Source: Streptomyces sp. CG1
GTDB lineage: Bacteria; Actinomycetota; Actinomycetes; Streptomycetales; Streptomycetaceae
Length of the DNA stretch: 64,000 bases
Assembly (NCBI RefSeq): GCF_041080625.1
Contig: NZ_CP163518.1
Coordinates: forward strand, 1,798,001 to 1,862,000
Direction of reading: 5' to 3'
Shown here: one piece after another, positions 16,930 to 25,977 of the stretch
Layout of the letters: each line of letters opens with the position of its first letter
Numbering within the stretch: the stretch's first letter is position 1
Made by a program: the position numbers and the translations under genes
The notes under the pieces: generated by a model
Told to the model about the DNA's origin: nothing
Databases searched by the model: none
What the model saw: only the letters and a program-made list of their open reading frames with translations

Positions 16930-17967
16930 CTATGCCGAACGCATTGAGGGATCTTGTCCGGTCTCCGGCGGGGAGGTGTCGGCCGGCTGCTGCGCGGCCA
17001 GCAGATCGCCTGTAGCGGTACGGCGGTAGACCACGCGACGGCCGACGCGCGCTCCGGTGATCAGGTCCGCGTTGCGCAGGACGGTGAGGTGACCGCCGAT
17101 GGTGCCGAGCGACTGACCCAGCTGAGCAGCGAGTTCGGTGCTGGTGGCGGGCTGGTCGAGTTCCTGCAGGATCGCTGCCCGGCCCGTACCGATCAGCCGT
17201 GCCAGGGCACTCGTGGGTTTCGTGGGCGGGGATGTGGCGGCGCTTCCACGGGCGGGGTAGACCAAGGCGTAGCGGTTCGGTGGTACTGAGCACAGCCAGC
17301 TGCCGGTGGAGCAGCTGACGGGCACGAAGAACATGCCCTCGTCACTCACGATGAGGTCGGAGCCCTCGTGGTGAGTGAAGCGGATGGCGTCGGTGCCCAC
17401 CCATGCGCTGCGGCGGGTCATCTGCTGCAGAGCGCGCGGCCAGCCGTAAGCGGCCAGCAGTCCCGCCCGGTACATGACGTCCCTTTCCAACAGTGCACGG
17501 CGGCGTGGCCAGTCCGGAGCCAAATGCGCCGCCCACACCGACTCGAGCAGGCCGGCCACTCGCGCCGCGAGTCTGTGTCCGGACAGCCAGCTCAGGTCGT
17601 GCTGTTTCCAGCTGTGCGCGAGTGACTTCTCCAGCCCGGCGCGCACCTCGTCATCGGTGGCACGGCTCAGGACGGTCAGTTCGTCGGCGATGCGTGTGCG
17701 CATGCCGCCCGGGGGCGGGCCGGCGATGAACTCGGGGATCCACTTGGTCGAGCCGAGGAGGGCGACCAGGCCCCTGGCGAAGGGGTCTGCCTCCAGAGCG
17801 GCGGCCAGGGTGCCGTGGTGCCGGGTGTGCCAGGCGGTCAGCCAGGGGTCGGTGCATGGCTTGCTGAGCACGAGCATCGAGGCGAAGGTTTCGGCCAGGA
17901 CGGTGCTGCTGGCCGCCAACCTCGGCTCGGCACTCACCCAGGCCACTGTCGCCGCCGTCCTGCTCAC
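16930..17967 (-). CDS. ArsR-type winged-helix regulator, N-terminus probably altered
   Basis: The C-terminal part is an ArsR helix-turn-helix: ARLIGTGRAAILQELDQPATSTELAAQLGQSLGTIGGHLTVLRNADLITGARVGRRVVYRRT. It is preceded by the long effector-like region common in streptomycete relatives (WIPEFIAGPPPG, MYRAGLLAAYGWPRAL, and a VSDEGMFFVPVSCS stretch). Homologues usually start with a short strand before ETxASLxxL. Here that point (ETFASMLVL) is preceded by sequence that overlaps the coding part of the neighbouring truncated MFS gene on the other strand. The original first 20 or so residues were therefore probably lost. ArsR-MFS divergent pairs are common, so one deletion may have removed both 5' ends. 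Confidence 0.6.
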   Translation of the reverse strand: MSRTAATVAWVSAEPRLAASSTVLAETFASMLVLSKPCTDPWLTAWHTRHHGTLAAALEADPFARGLVALLGSTKWIPEFIAGPPPGGMRTRIADELTVLSRATDDEVRAGLEKSLAHSWKQHDLSWLSGHRLAARVAGLLESVWAAHLAPDWPRRRALLERDVMYRAGLLAAYGWPRALQQMTRRSAWVGTDAIRFTHHEGSDLIVSDEGMFFVPVSCSTGSWLCSVPPNRYALVYPARGSAATSPPTKPTSALARLIGTGRAAILQELDQPATSTELAAQLGQSLGTIGGHLTVLRNADLITGARVGRRVVYRRTATGDLLAAQQPADTSPPETGQDPSMRSA

Positions 17968-18952
17968 GGGCTGTTACGCCCTACTCCCCGTGGCCTCGCT
18001 GGAATTCCTCAATGGCGTGCTCGCCGCCTTCACCACCCCGGCGCTGCGCGGCGTGGTGCCTCAGCTGGTCGACCAGGACCAGCTGAGGCACGCGAACGCC
18101 ATGCTGGGCTCGGTCCGCAGCGCGACGAAGATCCTCGGGCCGAGCCTCGGAGGCGTCATCGTCGTCACCGCGGGCAGCGGCATGGCCCTCGCCTTCGACG
18201 CCCTGACCTATCTCCTCGCAGCGGTATGCCTGGCCCGACTCCCCCTTACCGGCGCACTGCCCAAGCCGCGCTCGGTCACTCTGCGGTCCGACATCCGCGA
18301 CGGCTGGAGCGAGTTCCGGCGCATTCGATGGGTGTGGATCGGCACCGTGTCCTTCTGCGTGATCAACCTCGTCCAGACCGGAACCTGGCAGATCCTGGGC
18401 CCCACCCTCACCAAACAGCTCAGCGGCGAGACGACATGGGGATTCATGCTCAGCGCCCGCGGCATCGGACTGCTGGCGGCCAGCGCGCTGCTCTACCGCC
18501 TCACGATCACCCACCTGCTGCGCCTCGGCCAGCTGGCCAGCTCGCTCACCGCCCTGCCCCTGCTCGCCCTCGGCACCCGGATGGACACCCCTTGGCTGAT
18601 CACAGCCGCCCTGATCGCCGGTCTCGGCATGTCCATCACCGGCATCGCCTGGGAGACGTCACTACACGAACACGTCCCCCAACACGTGCTCTCCCGCGTC
18701 GCGTCCTACAACGACCTGCTCTCCTACCTCACCATCCCCATAGGCCAACTCGGCGTCGCACCCCTCACCCACGCCATGGGCGGCTACCGCCTCGCCGCCA
18801 TCGCCGGCGCCGTCTCCGCCACCGCAGCCGTGACCCCGCTGGCCTCCACCACCGTGCGCCGACTACGCGCGCACGGACATCCACAGACCAACACGCCGTC
18901 CCAGTCTGCTCGGGATCTTCGAATCGGAAAGCGGAGTGGGGGGCCTCCGTAG
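17890..18952 (+). pseudogene. MFS transporter lacking its N-terminal third
   Basis: The plus-strand frame resumes a major facilitator protein at about TM3 (VLLAANLGSALTQATVAAVLLTG) and runs through FTTPALRGVVPQLVDQDQLRHANAM, a feature of drug-efflux MFS proteins with about 400 residues, to the end of TM12. The usual start with TM1-TM2 and the GxxxDRxxRR loop is missing, and no start codon or ribosome site precedes the preserved part. The open frame upstream is the antisense of the ArsR gene. The product cannot be a complete transporter. Confidence 0.65.
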
Positions 18953-19030
18953 GCCCGGCCCTGGCAACCACCTCACGCGCGGCACACGCATGGCTCCCGA
19001 AAGCACGACGAGGGTGTTCAAGATCTCCGC

Positions 19031-19190
19031 GTGAACGACGAGCTGAACACCCTCATCACCGGAATTTCGTGAAGATCGATGACCAGATCGCCATGAGCCG
19101 AGCCCAAGGGAACCCGCCGCAATTTACCGATGCTGGGCGCAGGAGCCCGTCCCTGCGCCAGTTGCGGGATTCGCAGTCTGGGTGGACTGC
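19031..19190 (+). pseudogene. Transposase N-terminal remnant, IS982-like
   Basis: GTG 19031 begins MNDELNTLITGI, and after a small frameshift VKIDDQIAMSRAQGNPPQFTDA follows. Together they resemble the start of IS982-type transposases (short leader, then VKIDDxL...PPxLTDAELxCLAVAQ). The sequence breaks down after TDA, and nothing of the catalytic domain is visible. No terminal repeats were found. Confidence 0.45.
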
Positions 19191-19249
19191 GGACGGTGCC
19201 GCCAGAGTCGCAACGCTCAGCGGTCGTGGCTGAGCGGTAAGAAGGAAGG

Positions 19250-19666
19250 GTGACCGATAGGGGTGAACCGCACGAGGGCGCGTTCCTGCCGGATCTCTGT
19301 GATCTGTGCGGGGAGGAGATCTTCGACGATACGGAGGTTTCTGCGCTGGTGCCGGATTCGTCGGCGATCCATGGTCATGACCCGAAACTGGACGGGAAAC
19401 GGCGGCTGACCGCATGTTCGAGCGAGCACATGGCCGCGCTGGTCGATGCGTACGAACAGCGGCCGTTCGCGGACGCCGAGCTGTAGGCAGGCAAGATCGG
19501 CCGTGCGATCGAGACTCACCGTGGAAGGATCAGCCCGGAGGAGCTGGCCGAGGAGACGGGGCTCACCCAGGCACAGATCGAGCTTGCGATGTTGTGGCAG
19601 GAACTGGACGCCCAGCGCTGGCACCAGCGGTTCGGGAAGTATGACGGCCCGGAGTCCGCCGGGTGA
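19250..19666 (+). pseudogene. Conserved small gene split by an in-frame TAG (codon 79)
   Basis: GTG 19250 follows GAAGGAA. The frame encodes PDLCDLCGEEIFDDTEVSALVPDSSAIHGHDPKLDGKRRLTACSSEH and then hits TAG at 19484-19486. The same frame continues without interruption as AGKIGRAIETHRGRISPEELAEETGLTQAQIELAMLWQELDAQRW to a TGA at 19664. The join AEL-stop-AGKI matches a one-base TGG to TAG change in a conserved 139-codon actinomycete protein of unknown function with an N-terminal CxxC and a C-terminal helix-turn-helix-like segment. The 78-residue N-terminal part may still be made. Readthrough is possible but not indicated. Confidence 0.55.
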
Positions 19667-19675
19667 TCACAGAGA

Positions 19676-19828
19676 GACTTCACCAGCCGCGATACCACCT
19701 TCATGACCTGGAACGTGCTGCATGTGGTCCGCGCTGAAGGATCTTGGTGGCATCACCGGCCACGGGAACCAGGCACCGCCCGGGACGCCCGTTGCCGACG
19801 CGACCACGAGAACCCCGAACACTGGTAG
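19676..19828 (+). pseudogene. C-terminal remnant of a second flavodoxin/FMN reductase family gene
   Basis: The strand encodes DFTSRDTTFMTWNVLHVVRA, then in a shifted frame LKDLGGITGHGNQ, and after a second shift RRDHENPEHW and a TAG. Joined, these are the last 50 or so residues of the family represented at 15576-16007 (which ends ...LHLARVLKDLGGIPAYGNQR...DYENPEHR). No N-terminal part is present here. Confidence 0.55.
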
Positions 19829-20105
19829 GGACAGCAGCGGCAGACGCCGGCGCGCGCAGCGCGGCGCGGGGAGACACGACGTACGCCGAGCGCGGCACCA
19901 GCTCGTGCCACTCGGTCGGAGCAACCGTCGGCAACCGGCACGTGCGATTGACCGATCGTGCTGATTGGCTGGAGGGGAATCCGCTGTTCAGGGAGGCTGG
20001 GATCCATGTCACCCGTCAGGCACCTGGAGAGACCTGCGGCGCGGGCGACTGCTCACGTCGTCCCGGCCGGGCGGCGCTCGGCCCGAGGTGGACGGGCTGC
20101 GACGC

Positions 20106-21929
20106 ATGAGTGCGCGACCGATCGGTGACCACGCCCTGCTGTCAGACTGCCGCTCGGCCGCGCTGGTGACCTCCGACGGCTCGGTGGACTGGCTGTGCGT
20201 GCCCCGGTTCGACAGCCCGGCGATCTTCGCCCGGCTCCTCGACGAGGACGCCGGCCACTGGTCCATCCGCCCTGTCACCGGCGCGGTCGACATCAGCCGC
20301 CGTTACGTCGGGGACACCCTCGTTCTGGAGACGGCCTTCCGCACGACCGGGGGCACGGCAGTCCTGCGGGATGCCCTTGCCCTGGGACGGCGCGAACGCG
20401 GGCACGCGCTCGGCACCGCTTCCCCCGGAATGCTGCTGCGGCAGATCACCTGCACCGAAGGGCGGGTGGATATCGAGATCTCCTACGCGCCGCGCCCGGA
20501 GTTCGGACTCGTCCATCCAGTCCTCTCAGCCGTGCCGGGTGGGCTTGCGGCGTACGGTGGCGCCCATGTTTTGCTGCTGTCGAGCCCTGTCGACCTGCGG
20601 ATGAGCGGCTCCACGGCCCACGGCCGAATCCCGCTTTCGGCGGGGCACCGCCTCGCCTTCGCCCTGCACGTCGGGACGGCGTGGGAGAGGGAGCCGGCGG
20701 CCTGGCGGACGCGACGGATCCGGCGTCGCATGTCCGACACCGTCGAAGGCTGGCGCTCCTGGTCCAAGCTCCACCGCGGCTACGTCGGCCCCTGGCAGGA
20801 CGAAGTGAGCCACAGTGGACGCGTGCTGCGGGCCCTGACCTTCGCACCCACCGGGGCCATCGTCGCCGCGGCCACCACCTCTCTGCCCGAGAAGACGGGC
20901 GGAATGCGCAACTGGGACTACCGCTACACATGGGTCCGCGACGCCAGCTTTACCATTCAGGCACTGGCCACGGCCGCCTGCGAGAAGGAGAAGAACCGGT
21001 TCTTCGGCTTCCTCGCCCGGGCCGCGGCAACCCAACTCGACCGCGGCGCCGACCTGCAGATCATGTACGGCATCGGCGGAGAACGTGATCTGAGCGAGCG
21101 GCCCCTGCCTCACCTGACCGGCTGGCGCAACAGCAGCCCCGTTCGGATCGGCAACGACGCCTGGCGCCAACGCCAACTCGACGTCTACGGCGAACTCCTC
21201 GACGCCGCAGCCCAGACCCTTCCACCCGATGAGCCTCTCGACCCATCCACCCGCACCTTCCTGCTCCAGGCAGCCGAGACAGCCGCCCAGCGGTGGACCC
21301 AACCGGATCAAGGCATCTGGGAAAGACGCGGACCCAGCAGACACTTCCTCCACTCGAAACTGATGTGCTGGGTCGCCCTGGACCGCGCCATCAGCCTGGC
21401 CCCTGCCCTCCAGGCCGACGAACACCTGCCCCACTGGCAGCACGAGCGCGACCAGATCCGCCAAGCCATCGAACAACGCGGCTGGAACCCCGACCTGGGC
21501 GCCTTCACCCAGGCATTCGACACCGACGACCTCGACGCCTCCGCACTGATGCTGCCCATCGTCGGCTTCCTGCCACCACACGACCCCCGCATCCGGTCCA
21601 CCGTGCAGGCCGTCGCCACCCACCTGACCGACCACAACGGCCTGGTCCGCCGCTACCTCACCGACGAACTACAGGAAGAAGAAGGCACCTTCCTGCTGTG
21701 CACCTTCTGGCTTGCCCAAGCCCTCGCCCTCACCGGCCACACCACCCGTGCACGACACGCCTTCCAAACCGCCCTCGCACACGCCAACGACCTCGGCCTG
21801 CTGGCCGAGGAGACCGACTCCACCACAGCAGAGGCCCTCGGCAACTTCCCCCAAGCCTTCAGCCACATCGGGCTCATCAACGCCGCTCGCGCCATCCGCG
21901 ATGCCGAGCGACAGGAAATACACGCCTAG
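20106..21929 (+). CDS. Glycoside hydrolase family 15 protein (trehalase/glucoamylase type)
   Basis: The 607-residue protein starts MSARPIGDHALLSDCRSAALVTSDGSVDWLCVPRFDSPAIFARLLD, the classic opening of actinobacterial GH15 trehalases. An N-terminal beta domain is followed by an alpha/alpha barrel with MRNWDYRYTWVRDASFTIQAL, FHSKLMCWVALDRAI and the catalytic-region motif EEEGTFLLCTFWLAQALALTG. Members hydrolyse trehalose or other alpha-glucosides; no signal peptide is seen, so it is cytoplasmic. ATG 20106 was chosen because similarity begins there. The gene is complete and stands alone between remnants and the ECF41 pair. Confidence 0.85.
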   Translation: MSARPIGDHALLSDCRSAALVTSDGSVDWLCVPRFDSPAIFARLLDEDAGHWSIRPVTGAVDISRRYVGDTLVLETAFRTTGGTAVLRDALALGRRERGHALGTASPGMLLRQITCTEGRVDIEISYAPRPEFGLVHPVLSAVPGGLAAYGGAHVLLLSSPVDLRMSGSTAHGRIPLSAGHRLAFALHVGTAWEREPAAWRTRRIRRRMSDTVEGWRSWSKLHRGYVGPWQDEVSHSGRVLRALTFAPTGAIVAAATTSLPEKTGGMRNWDYRYTWVRDASFTIQALATAACEKEKNRFFGFLARAAATQLDRGADLQIMYGIGGERDLSERPLPHLTGWRNSSPVRIGNDAWRQRQLDVYGELLDAAAQTLPPDEPLDPSTRTFLLQAAETAAQRWTQPDQGIWERRGPSRHFLHSKLMCWVALDRAISLAPALQADEHLPHWQHERDQIRQAIEQRGWNPDLGAFTQAFDTDDLDASALMLPIVGFLPPHDPRIRSTVQAVATHLTDHNGLVRRYLTDELQEEEGTFLLCTFWLAQALALTGHTTRARHAFQTALAHANDLGLLAEETDSTTAEALGNFPQAFSHIGLINAARAIRDAERQEIHA

Positions 21930-22096
21930 CCCATGCCTAGCCCCAGATATCCCTACGGGGACGCCCGTTCCGAGCTGACAATCGGGGTGGCTGTCCCCTG
22001 AGGGAGGCCAACCGCCACCAGCCCGACTCCGAGAAGGCGTAACCAACGTCCTGGCCTCCTACACCTAGTTCGGTGACCCGCGTCACACCCGGCTCC

Positions 22097-22123
22097 TGTC
22101 AGCAATCGGGGCGCCGTCTCGTT
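22097..22123 (+). promoter_or_regulatory. Candidate ECF41 promoter of the FAD oxidoreductase gene
   Basis: TGTCAGC (22097-22103), 16 bases, then CGTT (22120-22123) lies about 34 bp before ATG 22157. The published ECF41 consensus, as I recall it, is TGTCACA-N16-CGTC, so each element is imperfect but the spacing fits. Confidence 0.35.
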
Positions 22124-22156
22124 CAAGGGGCACGTGAACGAGACAGGAGCAACGCC

Positions 22157-23347
22157 ATGAAGCACCGGATCGTGGTACTCGGCGCCGGATACGCCGGGGC
22201 CTTCGCCGCCGGAAACCTGGCCCGCCGGCTCTCTCCGGCCGACACCGAGATCACTGTCGTCAACGCCGTACCCGACTTCGTGGAGCGGATGCGGCTCCAC
22301 CAGCTCGCGATCGGTCAGGACGTCGCGTTCCGCCAGCTCGACGACGTATTCGCGGGCACCGGGGTGCGGCTGCGCCTGGCGCGCGTCGCCGGCGTCGACC
22401 CCGAGCACAGGACCGTCGCCATGACCGGCGAGAACGGCGACGGTGAGCTCGCGTACGACACACTTCTCTACGCGCTCGGCAGCTCCGTAGCCGACCATGG
22501 CGTCCCCGGAGTGGCCGAGTACGCCTTCGAAGTGACCGGCCTGTCCTCGGCGCTGCGTCTGCGTGCGCGCCTGGCCGGACTGGGTGAGAGCGGCACCGTG
22601 TTGGTCGTCGGTGAGGGGTTGACCGGCATCGAGACTGCCACCGAGTTCGCCGAGTCCCGGCCCGACCTCTCAGTCGCGCTCGCGGCCCGCGGCGAGCTGG
22701 GCGCCTGGCTCTCCCCGAGGGCCCGCCGTCACCTGCGCCTGGCCTTCGAGCGGCTCGGCATCACCGTCCACGAGCACACCGGCATCGAAGCCGTCGAGCC
22801 GACACGGGCGATCGCCGCCGACGGTACGTCCATCCCGGCCGACGTGACCGTGTGGTCGGCCGGGTTCGCCGTGCACCCCATCGCAGCCGCCAGCGGCCTG
22901 GAGGTATCCGAGACCGGCCAGATCGTCGTCGACCGCACCATGCGCTCCCTCTCGCACCCGGACGTCTACGCCGCCGGTGACAGCGCCTACGCGATCGGCG
23001 AGAACGGCCGGCCATTGCCGATGTCCTGCGCCTCGGCCGGCTACACCAACATGCAGGCGACCGCCGCGATCATCGCGCGCCTGAGGGGCAGCGAGGTCCC
23101 GACGACCGGGCTGAAGTACTACGGCAACCACATCAGCCTCGGGCGGCGGGACGCGATCTTCCAGATGGTGGACGGGGACGCCGTCTCGAAGTCCTGGTAC
23201 CTGGGCGGCCGGAGCGCCGCGCGGCTCAAGTCGGGCGTGCTCAAGGGGGCCGGGTGGGGCATCGCCCACCCGACCTTCGGCATGCCCAAGCGCAGGCGTC
23301 GCCTGGCCAACGCGCCTGACCGGGCCGGTGTGAGGGCCGCCGCATAG
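22157..23347 (+). CDS. NAD(P)/FAD-dependent oxidoreductase (NDH-2-like), partner of an ECF41 sigma factor
   Basis: The 396-residue flavoprotein begins HRIVVLGAGYAGAFAAGNLARRL (FAD-binding GxGxxG) and has a second nucleotide-binding motif GTVLVVGEGLTGIETATEFAE and the FAD-contact motif HPDVYAAGDSA. It resembles type II NADH dehydrogenases and ferredoxin-type reductases. The gene ends 10 bp before the ECF41 sigma gene. ECF41 sigma genes are characteristically paired with a carboxymuconolactone decarboxylase, oxidoreductase or epimerase (COE) gene, and this fits the oxidoreductase class. ATG 22157 follows ACAGGAGC. The natural substrate is not known. Confidence 0.8.
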   Translation: MKHRIVVLGAGYAGAFAAGNLARRLSPADTEITVVNAVPDFVERMRLHQLAIGQDVAFRQLDDVFAGTGVRLRLARVAGVDPEHRTVAMTGENGDGELAYDTLLYALGSSVADHGVPGVAEYAFEVTGLSSALRLRARLAGLGESGTVLVVGEGLTGIETATEFAESRPDLSVALAARGELGAWLSPRARRHLRLAFERLGITVHEHTGIEAVEPTRAIAADGTSIPADVTVWSAGFAVHPIAAASGLEVSETGQIVVDRTMRSLSHPDVYAAGDSAYAIGENGRPLPMSCASAGYTNMQATAAIIARLRGSEVPTTGLKYYGNHISLGRRDAIFQMVDGDAVSKSWYLGGRSAARLKSGVLKGAGWGIAHPTFGMPKRRRRLANAPDRAGVRAAA

Positions 23348-23357
23348 GCTGCTCCGC

Positions 23358-24296
23358 ATGGACAGCGCAGCCGTCGATCGGTTCGAGGCCGGCCGGGGCC
23401 GGCTGGCCTCGCTCGCGTACCGTCTGCTCGGCTCGGCGGCCGATGCCGAGGACGCCGTGCAGGACGCGTTCCTGCGCTGGCAGGCCGCGGACCGGGAACG
23501 TATCGAGGTGCCGGAAGCGTGGCTGACCAAGGTCGTCACCAATCTCTGCCTCGACCGGCTCCGGTCGGCGCAGGCGCGCCACGAGCGAGCGGCCGGTGCT
23601 TGGCTGCCCGAACCACTGCTTGAGGGTGACCCGATGCTCGGTCCGGCCGAAACCTTCGAGCAGCGCGAATCGGTGTCCTTGGCCGTCCTGACCCTCATGG
23701 AGCGTCTCTCGCCCATCGAGCGGGCCGCTTACGTCCTGCGCGAGGTCTTTTCGTACCCCCATGCCGAGATCGCCGGGATCCTCGACATCACCGAGTCCGC
23801 GAGCCAGCAGCATGTCCACCGGGCCCGACGCCGGGTCGCCGCCGAGCGCCGCGGCGGCGACGAGGTGGACCCCGCGTCCGCGCGCCGGATCGTCGAGGAG
23901 TTCCTCGCCGCTGCCATGTCGGGGCGCACCGAACGGCTGGTGGCGCTGCTCACCGGCGACGTGACCGCGGTCTCGGACGGCTACGGACTGGCCAGGCGGC
24001 TGCTGCGGTACAACACGCGCGAGCGCGTCGCCTCCTACGTGCGGGCCGGCTTCAAGCCCACGCCGGCGAAGCGGCGGCTGGCCGGCGGCTCCCCCGCGTT
24101 CCACATCGCGCTGGTCAACGGCTCCCCGGCCGTCCTCGCCGTGGCCGACGGCCGGGTCGTGGGCGCCGTGGCGTTCGAAGTCAGCGACGGCAGGGTGGCG
24201 TCCCTGCACGGCATCGCCGCCACGGACCGGCTCGCGCGCCTCAACGCGGCCTGGCGGCAGCACGAACCCGACGCGCCGGTCATCGAAGCATGGTGA
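23358..24296 (+). CDS. ECF41-group RNA polymerase sigma factor (SigJ-like)
   Basis: The 312-residue protein has region 2 (LASLAYRLLGSAADAEDAVQDAFLRWQ) and region 4 (LSPIERAAYVLREVFSYPHAEIAGILDITESASQQHVHRARRRV). These are followed by a SnoaL-like C-terminal extension of about 110 residues, the defining feature of ECF41 factors, which act without a conventional anti-sigma factor. The extension holds the segment ALLTGDVTAVSDGYGLARRLLRY, matching the DGGGK-type motif position, here DGYGL. It is probably cotranscribed with the FAD oxidoreductase 10 bp upstream and probably activates that gene's promoter. Confidence 0.85.
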   Translation: MDSAAVDRFEAGRGRLASLAYRLLGSAADAEDAVQDAFLRWQAADRERIEVPEAWLTKVVTNLCLDRLRSAQARHERAAGAWLPEPLLEGDPMLGPAETFEQRESVSLAVLTLMERLSPIERAAYVLREVFSYPHAEIAGILDITESASQQHVHRARRRVAAERRGGDEVDPASARRIVEEFLAAAMSGRTERLVALLTGDVTAVSDGYGLARRLLRYNTRERVASYVRAGFKPTPAKRRLAGGSPAFHIALVNGSPAVLAVADGRVVGAVAFEVSDGRVASLHGIAATDRLARLNAAWRQHEPDAPVIEAW

Positions 24297-24534
24297 CCAG
24301 AGCCATCGCAATCAAATGACGTGAGTCGGAGCGAGGACGGCACCCCCTTCGGCCTCCGCGCTCCACACGGTACGAGGCCGATGCACGTCGGTCTCCCGAA
24401 TCGGCGCACGGGCGCCGTATCCCAGCGCCATACAGTTCAGGCCCTCTGGTCACCCCTACGCCGCTTGCGTGCATGTGGCCCGGGATCGCCTCCTCCGGGT
24501 GCCGCTTATCACCACCCGCCCGCCTCACGGCCGA

Positions 24535-25977
24535 TCAGCAAGGGCTTCGTCGGCTCATGTCTCTCAGGCAGGCACCCAGTGCGACAGTGAGAGCGGCAGC
24601 GCCGTAGGCCCATGCCTGCAAAGGGAACCCGGGCAACAGTCGCCCGGCGAGGTAGAGGACTGTGCCGGCCACGGTGACGGCGAGCCACTCCCAGCGGCCG
24701 TCCAGAGCTGCGAGGGCGATGACGAGCAGGGAGTACCAGGGGTAGTTGGGCGAGAACAACAGCAGGGCCGTGCCGGTCACAAGGAGGGCACCGCTCCAGG
24801 GGCGTGTCGGGTCGCCGCGCCACCATACGAACAGGGCTGTCAGGGCGAGCAGGACGACAGCGGCGATTCCGGCGGCCGAGTCCGGCAGGATCAGCCGTAG
24901 CAAGGCGAAGCGCCGTACGTTCCCGGGTTCGTAGCCCTCTTCGTTCAGGTAGCCGGGGAGATAGCCGAGGACGCTGGTGCCGGAGGCCAGGACGTAGGGC
25001 AGGTAGGCGAGCGCGACCGCGCCGAGGGCACCCGCAGCCACGCTCCCGATGCGTCGCGCGCTGCGCTGTCCGGACAGGGCGCCGGGCAGCGCCAGCACGG
25101 GCAGCAGTTTGACCGCGATGGCCGCGCCGAGCAGGGCGCCGCGACGCGCCCCGGTGCTGACCGTGCCGAGTGCCAGCACGGTGAGCAGGACGCCGAAGGT
25201 GTCGATGTGGGCGTTGTTGACTGCCTCGAAGGGGACGGCCGGGCACCAGCCCCACAGTGCAGCCCGGGCAGGGGCTCGTTGCGGGTCGCCGCGTCGTCGC
25301 AGGACGGCGAGCAGGGCGATGGTGGTGCCGAACGCCAGTACCGCGCCGCCCACTTGGAGCGGCTTGTGACGAGTATCCGGTGGCGAGAGGGTGTGGACGG
25401 CGAGGAACCAGCCCTCGGCGACGGGCGGGTAGATCGTCGGCACGGTGGGCCGGTTGATGCGGACGCACGCGTCGCTGTCGGTGCGCCTCAGTCCCCAGCC
25501 GTCGCAGGCTCCATGGGTGGGAAAGAGCCACTCGTCCCGCAGATGGGCGAGTTGGGGGGCGGCCGGCGGGTGGGCGTAGGGGGAGATACCGGCCGCCTGC
25601 ACGCGGCCGTCCCAGGCGTAGCGGTACATGTCGTCGCTGGTGCGGGGCGGTGCCGCCAGGCCGGACAGTGCGACGGCGGCGGAGCCCGCGAGCACCAGGA
25701 AGGTCGCTGCGCGCGCGGGGACCTCGCGTACGGCCCACATGGCGGCGGCGAACAGTGCCCAGGCGATGGCGTATCCCACGAGCAGGCGGCCCGGGTCGCT
25801 CTGGTTGTCGCCGGCGTGGAGGGTGCCGATGACAACGGCGCTGAGTGCGACGAGCACCGCCACGACCAGGGTCGTACGCATACGGCCGGCGCGGCGGTTC
25901 ACCGGCTCTGCGGGGTGGTCGGGCAACGGCTCGGCGGGCCGGGGAGCCGACCAACGCGTTGTGGCGCTGTCGGTCAT
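24535..25977 (-). CDS. Polytopic mannosyltransferase-like membrane glycosyltransferase (GT-C fold)
   Basis: The 480-residue protein has about ten hydrophobic helices and an extracytoplasmic loop after helix 3 with the acidic motif PRTSDDMYRYAWDGRVQAAGISPYAHPP, typical of GT-C/DUF2029-like enzymes that use polyprenyl-phosphate sugars. A TIYPPVAE segment and FEAVNNAHIDTFGVLL match the same family. ATG 25977 overlaps the stop of the upstream methyltransferase (ATGA), placing it last in a four-gene operon (GT2, TIGR04282, methyltransferase, GT-C). It probably adds a sugar to a lipid or glycan outside the membrane; the product is unknown. Confidence 0.75.
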   Translation of the reverse strand: MTDSATTRWSAPRPAEPLPDHPAEPVNRRAGRMRTTLVVAVLVALSAVVIGTLHAGDNQSDPGRLLVGYAIAWALFAAAMWAVREVPARAATFLVLAGSAAVALSGLAAPPRTSDDMYRYAWDGRVQAAGISPYAHPPAAPQLAHLRDEWLFPTHGACDGWGLRRTDSDACVRINRPTVPTIYPPVAEGWFLAVHTLSPPDTRHKPLQVGGAVLAFGTTIALLAVLRRRGDPQRAPARAALWGWCPAVPFEAVNNAHIDTFGVLLTVLALGTVSTGARRGALLGAAIAVKLLPVLALPGALSGQRSARRIGSVAAGALGAVALAYLPYVLASGTSVLGYLPGYLNEEGYEPGNVRRFALLRLILPDSAAGIAAVVLLALTALFVWWRGDPTRPWSGALLVTGTALLLFSPNYPWYSLLVIALAALDGRWEWLAVTVAGTVLYLAGRLLPGFPLQAWAYGAAALTVALGACLRDMSRRSPC

